From: Prevotella sp. MA2016
GTDB lineage: Bacteria > Bacteroidota > Bacteroidia > Bacteroidales > Bacteroidaceae
Direction: 5' to 3'
Assembly: GCF_000619825.1 (NCBI RefSeq)
Contig: NZ_KK211036.1
Coordinates: 729,369 to 793,368 of the forward strand
DNA length: 64,000 nucleotides
The notes beneath the pieces were generated by a model, which was given only the letters and a program-made list of their open reading frames with translations, searched no databases and had not been told where the DNA came from. The position numbers were made by a program, and so were the translations under genes. This document shows positions 16,871-25,912 of this stretch, piece by piece. Each line of letters opens with the position of its first letter. Positions within the stretch are counted from its first letter, which is position 1.

Positions 16871-18586
16871 ATGAAAAAGATATTTTTATCTGTCTTTGCT
16901 GCTCTGGGCCTGATGACTCTCGTATCTTGCTCTGATTCGGACTTCAACGAGAAGTATGCAGATCCATCAAAGACAACAACAGTAAGCGTTCCACAGGTGT
17001 TCACTGGCGTGCTTGATGCCGGTAACCGCTGGATGAACCTTGATTATTGGCGCTATTACACACAGTCAAGCACTTCTGGCTGCTTCTCAGGTGTAATTGG
17101 TAATGCTAATGGCCGCGGTCGTTTCCGTGGTGCCAGTGAGGGATATTTCAATATCCGTTGGCAGGATTTCTATAACATGCTGACTCAGTATCGTGTGCTG
17201 GAGGATACATACAACAACCTCTCCGACGACGAGAAAGAGGCTAACAAGATTTTCTTACTCCTGGGTCGTACCATCATGCAGGCTCAGCTCCACGAGGTAC
17301 TCTCTATCTGGGGTGATGCCCCCTACTCTGGTGCTGGCACACTGTGGAAGACTGGTAACTACGATGCCGCTAAGGCTTCTGCAAAATATGATGATGACGT
17401 GCAGATCTACAAGCAGATTCTGACCGACCTGAAGGAGGCTGGCGATTTCTTTGCTGCTGGCAACCTGAATGCTGCTGGTGTTGCAGCTCTGGCTCGTCAG
17501 GACTTCAGCTCTGCTGCTGGTTCTGTTGACATCTGGCAGCGTTATGTTAACTCACTCCGTCTGCGCATCGCCCTGCACCTGGCTACCAATGGTGACCTGA
17601 CTGCCGACGCTAAGAGCGCTATCCAGGAAATTCTGAGCAATCCTACTCAGTATCCTCTAATCGAGAGCAATGATCAGAACATCGGTGTGAACGGTGATAC
17701 CGCTACCGACCACTTCAACTATGGTAAGGGTGTTTCTCAGGCTTTGGCTGGTAGCTCTATGGCTGCTGGTTCACAGGCTATGCTCGACGCCATGAACGTG
17801 CCTGCTAACGGTGTGCCCGATGAGAATACCGACCCACGTCTGGCTGCTGTTTATGACTGCAACCCCGACAACGAGTATATTGCTTACGACAACTCACTCA
17901 CCAGCAGCGAGATTGACAACATCGCCGATGAGAAGAACAAGGAGTATATTGAGCGTGGTATCACCACCTCTAATTACTACTGCCGCATCGACACCATCGC
18001 CTTCACTGGTTGGAAACAGTATCAGGGTAACTTTAACCTGAATGGTACTTGGATCAACGCTGCCGAGGTTGCACTGAGCAAGGCCGAGGCTTACCTGATG
18101 GGTTACGGTGTGGCTGCCAACGAGGCTGCTGCTAAGGAGAACTTCATCAAGGGTGTAGTACTCTCTAACGAATACTACTGGAACATGAAGACCACTTCTT
18201 CACTCTACAAGAAGGGCAACGACTCTTACTATGGATTCCGTGAGCTCATTGTTCCTACAACTGCCGACTTTGAGGCTTATGCCAATAAGATCTGGAAGGC
18301 CACTCAGGAGTGCGTAGCTACTCAGCTTTGGCTGAACTTCAGCTTCCTGAACGAGCTCGAGGCTTGGAACGTGAACCGTCGTACTGGATTCCCCAACGTG
18401 AAGTTTGCTAAGGATACTCAGATGGCTGACTATCCTACTCCTCCAAACCGTCTGCCTTACCCAAGCGACGAGTTGAACTTCAACAAGGACAACTGCGAGG
18501 CTGCTAAGGCTATCAACTACTCAGAGAGCACTGGTTACTACACCAACCTCTTCTGGGCAAAGCAGACTTACTATTCTCTCTATTAA
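16871..18586 (+). CDS. SusD/RagB-family glycan-binding lipoprotein
   Basis: Surface lipoprotein forming the lid of the SusC channel. Signal peptidase II motif LVSC at residues 17-20 of MKKIFLSVFAALGLMTLVSC. The protein (571 aa) shows SusD helices, e.g. DFYNMLTQYRVLEDTYNNLSDDEKEANK and AAEVALSKAEAYLMGYG (TPR-like), and ends with the family's WNVNRRTGFPNVKFA segment. It starts 51 bp after susC and is followed by a strong terminator, so susC-susD form a two-gene unit with no surface glycan-binding protein gene after them. Confidence 0.95.
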   Translation: MKKIFLSVFAALGLMTLVSCSDSDFNEKYADPSKTTTVSVPQVFTGVLDAGNRWMNLDYWRYYTQSSTSGCFSGVIGNANGRGRFRGASEGYFNIRWQDFYNMLTQYRVLEDTYNNLSDDEKEANKIFLLLGRTIMQAQLHEVLSIWGDAPYSGAGTLWKTGNYDAAKASAKYDDDVQIYKQILTDLKEAGDFFAAGNLNAAGVAALARQDFSSAAGSVDIWQRYVNSLRLRIALHLATNGDLTADAKSAIQEILSNPTQYPLIESNDQNIGVNGDTATDHFNYGKGVSQALAGSSMAAGSQAMLDAMNVPANGVPDENTDPRLAAVYDCNPDNEYIAYDNSLTSSEIDNIADEKNKEYIERGITTSNYYCRIDTIAFTGWKQYQGNFNLNGTWINAAEVALSKAEAYLMGYGVAANEAAAKENFIKGVVLSNEYYWNMKTTSSLYKKGNDSYYGFRELIVPTTADFEAYANKIWKATQECVATQLWLNFSFLNELEAWNVNRRTGFPNVKFAKDTQMADYPTPPNRLPYPSDELNFNKDNCEAAKAINYSESTGYYTNLFWAKQTYYSLY

Positions 18587-18610
18587 AAAATAGAAAGAAT
18601 CACAATAATT

Positions 18611-18642
18611 ATCCCGAGCCCCTTGCGGGGTTCGGGATTTTT
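18611..18642 (+). terminator. Terminator after susD, overlapping the next promoter
   Basis: 12-bp stem ATCCCGAGCCCC/GGGGTTCGGGAT (one G-U pair) with TTGC loop, then five T. The loop TTG also serves as a possible -33 element for the next gene. Confidence 0.85.
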
Positions 18643-18653
18643 GTTTATCTTTG
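18623..18653 (+). promoter_or_regulatory. Promoter for the GH18-GH78 gene
   Basis: -7 box TATCTTTG (18646-18653) lies 23 bp after the TTG in the susD terminator loop (18623-18625). The fusion gene is therefore transcribed on its own as well as possibly by read-through. Confidence 0.6.
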
Positions 18654-18676
18654 CAGCGATAAACCCAAAAACAAAA

Positions 18677-21600
18677 ATGAAAAGACTACTTTTACTATTT
18701 ATCGGACTGATGGCCTTCTGGCATGCTTATGCCGGAAAGCAAGTGATGAATCGTGTGGTGGTGGCTTATGTCACCGCTGGTACTAACGACGTTCCCGACC
18801 CAACGTTGATGACGCATATCAACTATGCGTTCGGAACAGTGAACAAAACCTTTAACGGTGTGGATATCCAGAACCCTACCCGACTGCGGATGATTGCTGG
18901 TTTGAAACAACAGAATCCGGAACTGAAAGTGCTACTGTCGATCGGTGGGTGGACAGCTGGCCGATTCAGTGAGATGGCTGCCACCAAACAAACACGCGGT
19001 GCTTTTGCTAAGGACTGCAAGCGCATTGTGGATGAGTTCGGACTGGACGGTATCGATATCGACTGGGAATATCCTTCCTCGAGCGAAGCTGGTATCTCTT
19101 CCTCGCCCGACGATATCGACAACTTCACACTGCTGATGAAAAACCTGCGCCGAGAACTGGGCAAGAATAAACTGTTGACCATTGCCACCATCTGCACAGC
19201 AAAATACATCGACTTCAAGAAGTGCTTACCCTATCTCGACTTGGTGAATGTGATGTCGTACGACATGAGCGACCCAAACCACTATCACCACGCTGCTCTC
19301 TACCCCTCGCCTATCTCGGGCTATTGCACAGGCTCTGAGGCTGTAGAGGCTCACCTGAAGGCAGGCGTTCCCAAGGAGAAACTGGTGATGGGTATGCCAT
19401 TCTATCAGAAAGGTCGCCGCCAAGACCCAGGTGTGGATTCATACCTGAAGACAGGCATCCTGCCCGTTGGCTATAGTCACCAATGGCACGATGTAGCCAA
19501 GGCCGACTATATCGCTAACGAAAAAGGTGAGTTCGTATGGGCCATCGAGACCACGCGTTCATTAGGTGCCATCTGTCAGTATATCCTCGACAACAATCTG
19601 CGTGGCGGAATGTATTGGGAGTATGCCAATGATCGTACGGGCGCATTCAGCACCCAGCTCAGTGAGATGCTGCTGCAGCGCCAAACTACCATCGGTCAGA
19701 AGACCAAAGCCCTTGATGCTACTCTTTGGAACAAATCTGTATGGATTTCGGCTGCCAATGCTCCCATCGCCAAAGGACGTGCCGACCAGATCAAACGAGC
19801 TGCCGACGGTGCCAGTTGGTTTGTATCTACCATCAAGAACAACAAGCCTGTGACATCTGCCAAATGGATGACAGCAGGATTAGGTGTTTACGAACTTTAT
19901 CTGAACGGCCACCCCGTTGGCCAGGAAATTCTGAAGCCCGGCTTTACGCATTACGCCAAAACCAAGCGCTCGTTTACCTACGATATCACAGCAGCCTTCA
20001 AGTCAGAGGCTGGCAGTGAGAACACCCTCGCAGTCCAGGTAACCCCAGGCTGGTGGGCCGACAAGATTATCACCCCTGGTGAGCACGACGGCATGATTGG
20101 TAAGAAATGCGCTTTCCGCGGCGTGCTCGAACTGACCTTTGCTGATGGTACTAAACAGTATTATGGTACCAACCAGCAGGATTGGAAGGCAGGCATCGCC
20201 GGACCTGTAAAGCATGCCAGCATCTTTGATGGTGAGGAATACGATGCCCGCGAGTTGCCTGGCTATGCCACCTTAGAAAAACTTTCTACTCCAGAAATAA
20301 ATACCGAGTTTAATGGTGACATCCTGCCCTCTGAGGGTGCTGAGATTTACCTGCGCCGCGACTTGGCTATCAAACCCGTCAATGCCTATATCTGGCAGGG
20401 CGTTACTGGTGAACAGAATGCCCAAGAGCAGAAGCAAACAGAATATGGTAAGGTAATCATCAAGCGCAACTACAAGCAGGGCGACATTATGACTCTGAAT
20501 CCTGGTGAGACACTTGTCATCGACTTCGGCCAGAACACCTCAGGTGTACCAGCATTCTCATTCAAGGCTCAAGAAGGAACCGTGCTCACTTGTCTGCCAG
20601 GCGAGATTCTGAACGACGGCAATGGAGCAGAGAGCCGCGGTATGGACGGTCCCGAGGGTAGCGTGCATCGCCGCAACCTCCGTATTCAGGATACTGGTGT
20701 GCGTATCAACTACACCTTCGGCAACAATGATAGTTTTGTGAGCTATTATCCTCACTGCACCTTCTTCGGCTATCGCTATATCTCGGTGACAGCTACCGAC
20801 CAGGTGGAAATTCAGGAAGTAAAATCGCTGCCTGTTACCTCTATCGCCCAGAGATTGGAAATCGGCACCATCACAACAGGTAACGAACTCGTCAATAAGA
20901 TTATCTCGAACACCCTTTGGGGCCAGCGTTCCAACTACCTCTCAGTACCTACCGACTGTCCGCAGCGTGATGAACGACTGGGATGGATGGCCGACACGCA
21001 GGTATTTGCCGAGGCAGGTACTTACTTTGCCAATACCAACGGATTCTTCCACAAATGGACCCGTGATGTGCGCGACTCGCAGAGTGAGACAGGTGGATAC
21101 CCTGGTGTGTCGCCTATCGCACAGTATGGTAACGAGACCATGCGATTAGGTTGGGCCGATGCTGGCGTCATCGTACCTTGGACCGTTTGGAAGCAGTTTG
21201 GCGATAAGACCATCATCGATGAGAACTGGCAGGCCATGGAGCGCTTTATGAACCATATCAACGAAACGAAGTATGACCACCAAGCACTTATCAAGGAGAA
21301 CGGCAACTATCAGTGGGCCGACTGGTTGAGCTATGAACCATTGGAAAGCTGTACCAACCTAGCTTTCGATGAACACTGGAAACCACTGCCCGATGCCGTC
21401 AACTATTGGAACTATCTGAGTGCCTGCTACTGGCAGATAGATGCCGAAATGATGCGTGACATGGCTTTGGCAACAGGTCGTGATGCCACCAGATATCAGC
21501 AGATGGCAGAGGCTGCTCAGACTTATCTGAAAGCACAGTTTCTGGATAAGGATGGCAACTTCAAGACAGCCATCCTGAACACCATGCAGACCCCTGCCCT

Positions 21601-22204
21601 CTTCGCGCTGAAGAACCATCTGGTAGAAGGCCCCGCCAAAGAGCGCACCATCCAGCGCCTGCGTGAGAACTTTGCTACTCACGACAACTGTTTGCAGACA
21701 GGTTTCTTAGGTACCAGTATTCTGATGGCTACCCTCACAGAGAATGGTATGGCAGATATCGCCTACGAGCTGCTCTACCAGCGTAAGAACCCCAGTTGGA
21801 TTTACTCTATCGACAATGGTGCTACCACCATCTGGGAACGTTGGAACAGCTATCGCCGCGATACAGGTCTTGGTCCTAACGGTATGAACAGCTTTAACCA
21901 CTATGCCTACGGCGCTGTGTGCGAGTGGATTTGGGAAACTGCTGCCGGCATCTCTGCCGACACCAAGACGCCAGGTTTCAAGCATATCATCATGAAACCC
22001 GTACCCGACAAGCGCTTAGGTTTTGTGAAAGCCGAATATCAGTCGGCAGCCGGTATGATTAAGAGTGAGTGGCGATACGAAGGTGATGAGTGGCAGTGGG
22101 ACTTCAGTATTCCTGCAGGCGCCTCGGCCACCGTTACCCTGCCTGGCGAGACAACTGCCAAGGAATATTCAAGTGGCACCTACCACATACAAAAGAAACT
22201 CTAA
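18677..22204 (+). CDS. GH18 endoglycosidase/chitinase-like fused to GH78 alpha-L-rhamnosidase-like domain
   Basis: A 1175-aa secreted two-enzyme protein. After a signal peptide (LLLLFIGLMAFWHAYAG), residues about 22-345 form a GH18 barrel with SIGGW and the catalytic DGIDIDWEYP (acid Glu131), as in chitinases and endo-beta-N-acetylglucosaminidases. From about 365 the protein matches GH78: an N-terminal beta-sandwich (ISAANAPIAKG), a concanavalin-like domain (LVIDFGQNTSGVP), the alpha/alpha barrel with CPQRDERLGWMADTQVF (about 760, catalytic acids) and GATTIWERWNSY, and a C-terminal beta domain. Both modules look complete. Predicted to cut the chitobiose core and a terminal alpha-linked deoxysugar or related residue. 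Convergent with the GH2 gene. Confidence 0.9.
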   Translation: MKRLLLLFIGLMAFWHAYAGKQVMNRVVVAYVTAGTNDVPDPTLMTHINYAFGTVNKTFNGVDIQNPTRLRMIAGLKQQNPELKVLLSIGGWTAGRFSEMAATKQTRGAFAKDCKRIVDEFGLDGIDIDWEYPSSSEAGISSSPDDIDNFTLLMKNLRRELGKNKLLTIATICTAKYIDFKKCLPYLDLVNVMSYDMSDPNHYHHAALYPSPISGYCTGSEAVEAHLKAGVPKEKLVMGMPFYQKGRRQDPGVDSYLKTGILPVGYSHQWHDVAKADYIANEKGEFVWAIETTRSLGAICQYILDNNLRGGMYWEYANDRTGAFSTQLSEMLLQRQTTIGQKTKALDATLWNKSVWISAANAPIAKGRADQIKRAADGASWFVSTIKNNKPVTSAKWMTAGLGVYELYLNGHPVGQEILKPGFTHYAKTKRSFTYDITAAFKSEAGSENTLAVQVTPGWWADKIITPGEHDGMIGKKCAFRGVLELTFADGTKQYYGTNQQDWKAGIAGPVKHASIFDGEEYDARELPGYATLEKLSTPEINTEFNGDILPSEGAEIYLRRDLAIKPVNAYIWQGVTGEQNAQEQKQTEYGKVIIKRNYKQGDIMTLNPGETLVIDFGQNTSGVPAFSFKAQEGTVLTCLPGEILNDGNGAESRGMDGPEGSVHRRNLRIQDTGVRINYTFGNNDSFVSYYPHCTFFGYRYISVTATDQVEIQEVKSLPVTSIAQRLEIGTITTGNELVNKIISNTLWGQRSNYLSVPTDCPQRDERLGWMADTQVFAEAGTYFANTNGFFHKWTRDVRDSQSETGGYPGVSPIAQYGNETMRLGWADAGVIVPWTVWKQFGDKTIIDENWQAMERFMNHINETKYDHQALIKENGNYQWADWLSYEPLESCTNLAFDEHWKPLPDAVNYWNYLSACYWQIDAEMMRDMALATGRDATRYQQMAEAAQTYLKAQFLDKDGNFKTAILNTMQTPALFALKNHLVEGPAKERTIQRLRENFATHDNCLQTGFLGTSILMATLTENGMADIAYELLYQRKNPSWIYSIDNGATTIWERWNSYRRDTGLGPNGMNSFNHYAYGAVCEWIWETAAGISADTKTPGFKHIIMKPVPDKRLGFVKAEYQSAAGMIKSEWRYEGDEWQWDFSIPAGASATVTLPGETTAKEYSSGTYHIQKKL

Positions 22205-22247
22205 TAAAAAAAGAATCTCCTCCAAAACTGGAGGAGATTTCTTTTTT
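22205..22247. terminator. Bidirectional terminator between GH18-GH78 and GH2 genes
   Basis: Perfect 11-bp stem AATCTCCTCCA/TGGAGGAGATT with AAAC loop, flanked by A7 on the left and T6 on the right, so it works for both converging genes. Confidence 0.9.
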
Positions 22248-25200
22248 AGTTAATCGATGTAACCTCAATGACTGGACTCTGACCTCTACCATCCTCAGCC
22301 TTCCACTCGATGGTGACAACCTTCTGTTCACCAGGCATCAGGGTGAAATAGTTATCGCTGTAGATAACAGGCAGAATCTGCTCGCCATCGGCACCCTTCA
22401 GGTTGACACGCAGGAAAGGAGCCACTGTCTTACCCGCATTCTTCAGAGTGACAACAGCCTTGGTGCCAGACACCTGAACACGCTGCTGCAGCGCAGGTTT
22501 TGGTAAGGTGTTCAGCGCACGATAATTCTCGCCGTGCGAGCGGCCATCGGCCGAGTGTTTCTCTTCACGACCCATGATATACTCGTTCTCAGAAATCACA
22601 CCCTGCTTATCTGCGAGCGACAAACGCAGGAACCAAACGTCTGATGGCGCCTGAGCCTGCAACTTAGACAGCTTCACGATAGCCTTGGTGGTATCCTCGT
22701 GGCTATTGATGCGCAGACGCTGCTGGCGCACTTTCTTACCATTCAAATCATAAACAGTCACCAGAGCAGTGATACCAGCCACATCACCAGCCGAGTGGTT
22801 CACCACCTCTACGCTGTCAGTCAGCGCATTATACTGGATGTGCAGAGGCTCGCAGGCCTTCTTCACACCAAAGTAGGCAGCTGTTGGGTCGAAATAATAG
22901 TCATAAGTCTGCCAAACCATTGATGGCCAACAGGCATGACTCATCCAGATGAGCAGTCCGGCGCGACTCTTGCTGGTGCTCTCGTACATACCACGATAGC
23001 CGTTGTAGTTGATGAGCTGTGCCCAGCGTGTAAACTCCTCAGCACTCGAAGCCTCACCAAAACCTTCTTCCACCAGTCCATTAAACTCACGGGCGCGCTG
23101 TGCTCCCAGCAAGGTATAATCATGCATACCCCACTGCACACTCTGTGGCCAGAGAGCATCAGGACTCAGCGTACGACTGAGACTCTCGATATTCATCACA
23201 TTAGGCATACCACGCTCAGTGTGTATCTTGCCACTCTGACGAGAGAAGTACTCCTTCATAGGCAGTGCCCAGTATGGACCATGACCACTCACGCCATCAT
23301 CAGCCGAGCTTGAGATAAACTCCAGACCAGGCGACAGTGTGTGAACATACTCACGCAGCTTGCGATCGATAGCCTCAGGTGGGAAGCCCTCGTTACGACC
23401 TACCCAGATGCCGATGCTGGCATGACTGCGGATGCGGCGCAGATAGTCCTGTGCATTGCTCAGGAAGAGCACGTCGTCAGCAGGATCAGGTCCGTCGGCA
23501 GGGTTAGCCAACCAGAAGTCCTGCCATACCATGATACCATGCTTGTCGCAAGCCTCATAGAAAGCCTCGTCGCCAATCTGTCCCACCCAGTTGCGAATCA
23601 TCGTGCAGTTCATCTGTTTGTGATAACCCACAGCGATATCGTACTCACGCGAACGATACAGCAGGTTGTGCTCGTCGAAGCCCCAGTTACCACCCAGTGG
23701 GATGAAGCGGCGCCCGTTGATATACATGATGAGCGAATCCTTCAGTCCCTCATATTTCATCTCACGGATACCAGCCTGGTAGTTGATGGTAGAAGCCACG
23801 CCGTTTTCAGGCGTAAAGGTGAAGCCAGCCTCGTAGAGAAAAGGCTCACCATAACCGTTAGGCCACCACAGGCGGAAGTCGCTGCTTGTCAACTGCTTGT
23901 TGCAGTTAGGACAGAAGCTCACCTCCTGCTCCGTATTGGCAGGCAGAGTGACAGTCTGCTCAAACTTCACATCACCAATCCAACCTGAGAGAACACCTTT
24001 CACGGGCTTGTTGTCGCTATTGCGCAAGAAGACAGAAGGTTTCACTTTTGCAGTCTTACCATCTTCAGAAAGCTTGGTGTTGACGTATGGATCGCTCAGC
24101 GTTACATTGCCAGTAGAAGTAAGATAAACCTCATTCCAGATACCCACCTCGCGGCCTCGAACGGTAGTAATCCAGTCCCATCCAATCGTAGCGTGGAAGG
24201 TAGGATTATCAGCACCCAGCAGTCCGCCGTTCAGCTGTGTGGTGTTGCGATCTTTCTCCTTCACAGCACCAAAATACTTATTGCACTCCACTTCTACAGC
24301 CAGGAAGTTCTGACCCTTGCGGAGCAGCCCCGTGACGTTGAACTTACCACGCATAAAGGCACCCTCGATGCGACCCAAGCGCTGACCGTTCAGATACACG
24401 GTAGCCTTCCAGTTGATGCCATCGAAGTTGAGCCACTGCTGCTCACCATCAATCTGCTCTACGTTGAACTCCTGACGATACCAGAAGTTAGAACGGAAGT
24501 AAGATTCTGATATCTGATTTACATCGTCGGCATAGTTAGGATTGGGCACAGCACCGATATTCATAAATGATGCCAGCACCGTACCAGGAACGGTAGCAGG
24601 AATCCAGTTCTTACTATCATAATCAGCAGTAGCAATCTGCTCGCCACGAGCCTTCACCTCAGAAGCACGCTGCAACTGCCATAAGCCGCCACTCAGTTCG
24701 TAGCGTCCATTCTTCATACCAGCCAAAGCATGTGGCGTGTAAACCTGTTTCTGGTTCGACAGCACCTCCAACTCACGCAGGGCATAGCAACCAGCCTCGC
24801 CGGGCTCCTGCAACAACAGACGCACAAAACGCGCTGTAGCCTTTATATTCACGCGATCGGCAACATCAGCCACCTTTATCCAGGTTTTGGCGTCGTCAGA
24901 TACCTGAATGATTCCCTTTTTAGGTGCATACAGCCAATCCATTGAAATCTGCTCGATTGGCAGACTCTTTCCCAGGTCGGTATATATCCACTGCTCGCCA
25001 CCACCATTGCTTATCCACAAGCTGCTGAACTGCTGCGAAGGCAACAGCTCTACATAGTCGCCGATGGCATCCTCGAATTTCAACTCATACACATCCCAGT
25101 GGGCAGCACCTTCCATATCCATCACCACACGCAGGTGCTGGGTGCATACGGGCTTCTTAAAACGTATGGTCTCATCCAGCGTGCGTGCTGGCAGCAGACT

Positions 25201-25797
25201 CTCTTCTGTCTGCTTATTAGGGTCGGAATGCAACTTATAATGCAGCGGCTTACCAGGCAGTTTGCTGCCCTTCAGCTCGCCAACCACGCGCCAGTCTTTA
25301 CCATCATCCGAAACCTCGCAGCGGATGCTGTAGCCCTTGGTAGCCAGTTGGTCGTTATAAGCCATCATACCCATCACTCTCACACCCGATGTGGTCACCT
25401 TCATAGCCCCACTGTAGTCATACTGCAGCCAGGTTTTCTCACCCATCAGGATATTCTTCGAATAGGCACCACCATCGATGGCCCATTCAGCCTCTATGCG
25501 AGGCAACACCCCATCCTGTGTTGACACTTTCAGCAAAACAGGAGCTGCATCATTGCAGATACCATCTGTAGCCAGATGCGCTGTGTGGTTATAGTCGATA
25601 GCCGAAGACGCCCACGCAGCCCTGTGCAGCGCCACGTTGGTCAGTTCGCCACCATTGTCCACCCAACTCACTTGGGGAGCATAATACTCACTTGGGGCAC
25701 CAGGATAGCATCCGATGCCTCGCGTGTATTCGGATTCATAGGGCGCAGCCACTGCGCACATGCCAATACACGAAAAAAGAACAGTTAGATACTTCAT
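22246..25797 (-). CDS. GH2 exo-enzyme (beta-mannosidase/exo-beta-glucosaminidase type) with N-terminal discoidin-like domain
   Basis: A 1183-aa secreted glycosidase with signal peptide MKYLTVLFSCIGMCAVA. Residues about 50-370 resemble F5/8 type C (discoidin) regions (NVALHRAAWASSAIDY, ADVADRVNIKATARFVRLLL) and may bind glycan. The GH2 part begins near PATVPGTVLASFMNIG and has sugar-binding, Ig-like and barrel domains. The probable acid/base Glu is in SIGIWVGRNEGF and the nucleophile Glu in HTERGMPNV. The layout matches the CsxA/Man2A branch of GH2. In this locus removal of the core beta-mannose of N-glycans is the natural role (inferred), but beta-glucosaminidase activity cannot be excluded. 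Own promoter, divergent from operon C. Confidence 0.85.
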   Translation of the reverse strand: MKYLTVLFSCIGMCAVAAPYESEYTRGIGCYPGAPSEYYAPQVSWVDNGGELTNVALHRAAWASSAIDYNHTAHLATDGICNDAAPVLLKVSTQDGVLPRIEAEWAIDGGAYSKNILMGEKTWLQYDYSGAMKVTTSGVRVMGMMAYNDQLATKGYSIRCEVSDDGKDWRVVGELKGSKLPGKPLHYKLHSDPNKQTEESLLPARTLDETIRFKKPVCTQHLRVVMDMEGAAHWDVYELKFEDAIGDYVELLPSQQFSSLWISNGGGEQWIYTDLGKSLPIEQISMDWLYAPKKGIIQVSDDAKTWIKVADVADRVNIKATARFVRLLLQEPGEAGCYALRELEVLSNQKQVYTPHALAGMKNGRYELSGGLWQLQRASEVKARGEQIATADYDSKNWIPATVPGTVLASFMNIGAVPNPNYADDVNQISESYFRSNFWYRQEFNVEQIDGEQQWLNFDGINWKATVYLNGQRLGRIEGAFMRGKFNVTGLLRKGQNFLAVEVECNKYFGAVKEKDRNTTQLNGGLLGADNPTFHATIGWDWITTVRGREVGIWNEVYLTSTGNVTLSDPYVNTKLSEDGKTAKVKPSVFLRNSDNKPVKGVLSGWIGDVKFEQTVTLPANTEQEVSFCPNCNKQLTSSDFRLWWPNGYGEPFLYEAGFTFTPENGVASTINYQAGIREMKYEGLKDSLIMYINGRRFIPLGGNWGFDEHNLLYRSREYDIAVGYHKQMNCTMIRNWVGQIGDEAFYEACDKHGIMVWQDFWLANPADGPDPADDVLFLSNAQDYLRRIRSHASIGIWVGRNEGFPPEAIDRKLREYVHTLSPGLEFISSSADDGVSGHGPYWALPMKEYFSRQSGKIHTERGMPNVMNIESLSRTLSPDALWPQSVQWGMHDYTLLGAQRAREFNGLVEEGFGEASSAEEFTRWAQLINYNGYRGMYESTSKSRAGLLIWMSHACWPSMVWQTYDYYFDPTAAYFGVKKACEPLHIQYNALTDSVEVVNHSAGDVAGITALVTVYDLNGKKVRQQRLRINSHEDTTKAIVKLSKLQAQAPSDVWFLRLSLADKQGVISENEYIMGREEKHSADGRSHGENYRALNTLPKPALQQRVQVSGTKAVVTLKNAGKTVAPFLRVNLKGADGEQILPVIYSDNYFTLMPGEQKVVTIEWKAEDGRGQSPVIEVTSIN

Positions 25798-25825
25798 AAT
25801 TGTCGTAGTTTCTTAATTTTGCGCA

Positions 25826-25857
25826 CAAAAGTACAAAAAAAATGCATACGACACAAA
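25826..25857 (-). promoter_or_regulatory. Promoter of the GH2 gene
   Basis: Minus strand TTTG (25854-25857) and TACTTTTG (25826-25833), 24 bp apart. Confidence 0.7.
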
Positions 25858-25875
25858 CTTTCGGCATTTTTTTAC

Positions 25876-25883
25876 TAACTTTG
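25876..25883 (+). promoter_or_regulatory. -7 box of operon C (GH29-GH92-GH29-GH3-GH92-cutC)
   Basis: TAACTTTG followed by CAG, 30 bp before the GH29 start codon. The -33 element is poor (TTTC at 25859). Confidence 0.6.
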
Positions 25884-25912
25884 CAGCCATAACTAATAAA
25901 CAATTTCTATTC

